Source: Bacteroidales bacterium (lineage in GTDB: Bacteria > Bacteroidota > Bacteroidia > Bacteroidales > UBA12481). From it: a DNA stretch of 14,801 bases. The notes beneath the pieces are model-generated. The model was not told where the DNA came from. It saw only the letters and a program-made list of their open reading frames with translations, and did no database searches. The DNA lies in assembly GCA_028707745.1 (NCBI GenBank), contig JAQWAJ010000007.1, forward strand, positions 1 to 14,801. The letters run 5' to 3'. Below are positions 13,809 to 14,801 of this stretch, one piece after another. A program made the position numbers and the translations under genes. Position 1 is the first letter of the stretch. Each line of letters starts with the position of its first letter.

Positions 13809-14801
13809 ATGTTTACCCGCAAATCTGTTTTTCTGTGTCTGGCATACCTCCTCTCCGGAGTGTGGTGCCTGAATGGTCAGGTGATAACCTGTGATCCGGT
13901 CTTCCCGACCGACTCCGATTCTGTTACGATCATTTTCAATGCCAATGAGGGGAACCGTGGACTGGCCGGGTATAGCGGTTCGGTTTATGCGCATACCGGG
14001 GTGATCACCAGCCAGAGTTCTACCGGATCCGACTGGCGATATGTCATTGCATCCTGGAGTCAGAATCTAGACAAGGCTAAACTGACTTCTCTGGGAAACG
14101 ATTTGTGGGAATTGAAGATTAAACCCAATATCCGTAGCTTTTACGGGGTTCCGGCAAACGTTAAAATACTGAAACTGGCCTTCGTGTTCAGAAGCCAGGA
14201 CGGATCCCGACAGGGTAAAGATGCTGGCGGTCTGGATATTTTTCAAAACGTTTACGAGCCCGGACTGAACCTCGTTCTTCTGGAACCCTCATCGAAGTTT
14301 CTTACGGTGGAACCCCAACAGTTGATCCCGGTACGGGCTTCGACTTCGGGTTCCGATTCGATCTTGCTTTATAAAGATGGCATCAAACTGGCCAGCACAC
14401 AGACCCGTGATTTAAGCTATTCAATTGAAACTGACAGCGCCGGTCTACATCATGACAGCCTGATGGCTTATCTAGGAAACCAGCAGGTGGGCGATAGTTT
14501 CCAGTTTTATGTGAAAGGTGACGATTTCACTCAGGAATTACCACCTGGCGTAAAGGATGGAATTAATTATCCCGATGCACAAAGTGCCATACTGGTTCTC
14601 TTTGCTCCGGAAAAGGACCATGTTTTTGTAATCGGGGGTTTTACCGGTTGGAAAATCGATCCTGCGTTTCTCATGCACCGAACACCTGATCAGAAACGGT
14701 TCTGGCTGAAAATCGAAAACCTGATTCCCGGGCAAGAGTATGTCTTTCAATATCTGGTTGATGACGGGATTCGTATAGTCGACCCTTATTCTAATAAGGT
14801 T
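13809..14801 (+). CDS. Secreted alpha-amylase-like protein, N-terminal part (gene runs off the right edge)
   Basis: An open frame of 331 codons from the ATG at 13809 to the last base, with no stop. Residues 1-24 form a signal peptide (hydrophobic core ending LNGQ). Residues about 27-147 resemble the N-terminal domain of the protein encoded at 12069 (AHTGVI versus MHGAI; KLTSLGND-W versus KLTANGDDTY; QGKDAGGLDIF versus EGKDTGDGACIDF). Residues about 250-331 hold an E-set/CBM48-like module (ILVLFAPEKDHVFVIGGFTGW, then FWLKIENLIPGQEYVFQYLVDDG and VDPYSNKV) of the kind that precedes a GH13 barrel. The catalytic domain would be beyond the window, so amylase activity is inferred from architecture and context. 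A T9SS tail is possible but not visible. No Shine-Dalgarno is seen, and the gene starts 16 nt after the terminator hairpin. Confidence 0.75.
   Translation, partial: MFTRKSVFLCLAYLLSGVWCLNGQVITCDPVFPTDSDSVTIIFNANEGNRGLAGYSGSVYAHTGVITSQSSTGSDWRYVIASWSQNLDKAKLTSLGNDLWELKIKPNIRSFYGVPANVKILKLAFVFRSQDGSRQGKDAGGLDIFQNVYEPGLNLVLLEPSSKFLTVEPQQLIPVRASTSGSDSILLYKDGIKLASTQTRDLSYSIETDSAGLHHDSLMAYLGNQQVGDSFQFYVKGDDFTQELPPGVKDGINYPDAQSAILVLFAPEKDHVFVIGGFTGWKIDPAFLMHRTPDQKRFWLKIENLIPGQEYVFQYLVDDGIRIVDPYSNKV

Noticed and set aside
14538..14750. A 70-codon minus-strand open frame at the right end
   Set aside because: It is opposite the amylase-like reading frame, which has a signal peptide and a recognisable E-set module.
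1..14801. Insertion sequences, tRNA or rRNA genes, CRISPR arrays and phage genes
   Set aside because: I looked for transposase motifs, terminal repeats, regularly spaced repeats and tRNA-like folds and saw none; gene content is continuous and coherent.

Overview
The window reads as Bacteroidota DNA. The evidence is a SusC/SusD pair, lipoproteins with Bacteroidota-type signal peptides, promoter boxes of the TAnnTTTG type, and a C-terminal type IX secretion (T9SS) sorting domain. The exact genus cannot be read from the sequence. Almost the whole window is one maltose/maltodextrin (starch) utilisation locus.

Layout. At the left edge (1-196, minus) is the start of an alanine-rich, probably abundant lipoprotein with its own near-consensus promoter and Shine-Dalgarno sequence. 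It looks unrelated to the sugar locus. From 386 to 10482 runs a tight minus-strand operon. In transcription order it encodes SusC-like TonB-dependent porin, SusD-like lipoprotein, SLC45-type MFS maltose transporter, beta-phosphoglucomutase, GH65 maltose phosphorylase, and a retropepsin-like aspartyl protease with a PDZ domain. The intergenic gaps are 18, 1, 15 and 11 nt, and the last pair overlaps by 4 nt. Upstream of susC on the same strand lies a LacI-family regulator (10632-11669). Divergent from it, on the plus strand, is a secreted three-repeat starch-binding-like protein with a T9SS tail (12069-13748). After a strong intrinsic terminator comes the 5' part of a secreted alpha-amylase-like protein (13809 to the window end), whose catalytic domain would lie outside the window.

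How the parts fit (inference from families). The secreted amylase and the T9SS-exported binding protein would break down and hold starch at the surface. SusC/SusD would move maltooligosaccharides across the outer membrane, and the MFS carrier would move maltose across the inner membrane. Maltose phosphorylase would split maltose into beta-glucose-1-phosphate and glucose, and beta-phosphoglucomutase would make glucose-6-phosphate. The LacI protein probably senses a maltose-related sugar.

The most interesting signals are: (i) three copies of a LacI-type operator sharing TTCAAACGATT, one over the predicted lacI start of transcription and two about 90-100 bp upstream of the predicted -7 boxes of susC and of the divergent gene, which suggests combined autorepression and activation; (ii) a perfect inverted repeat between the susC operator and promoter; (iii) a T9SS-exported repeat protein apparently in place of SusE/SusF, sharing its N-terminal domain with the neighbouring amylase; (iv) an aspartyl protease-PDZ protein translationally coupled to maltose phosphorylase.
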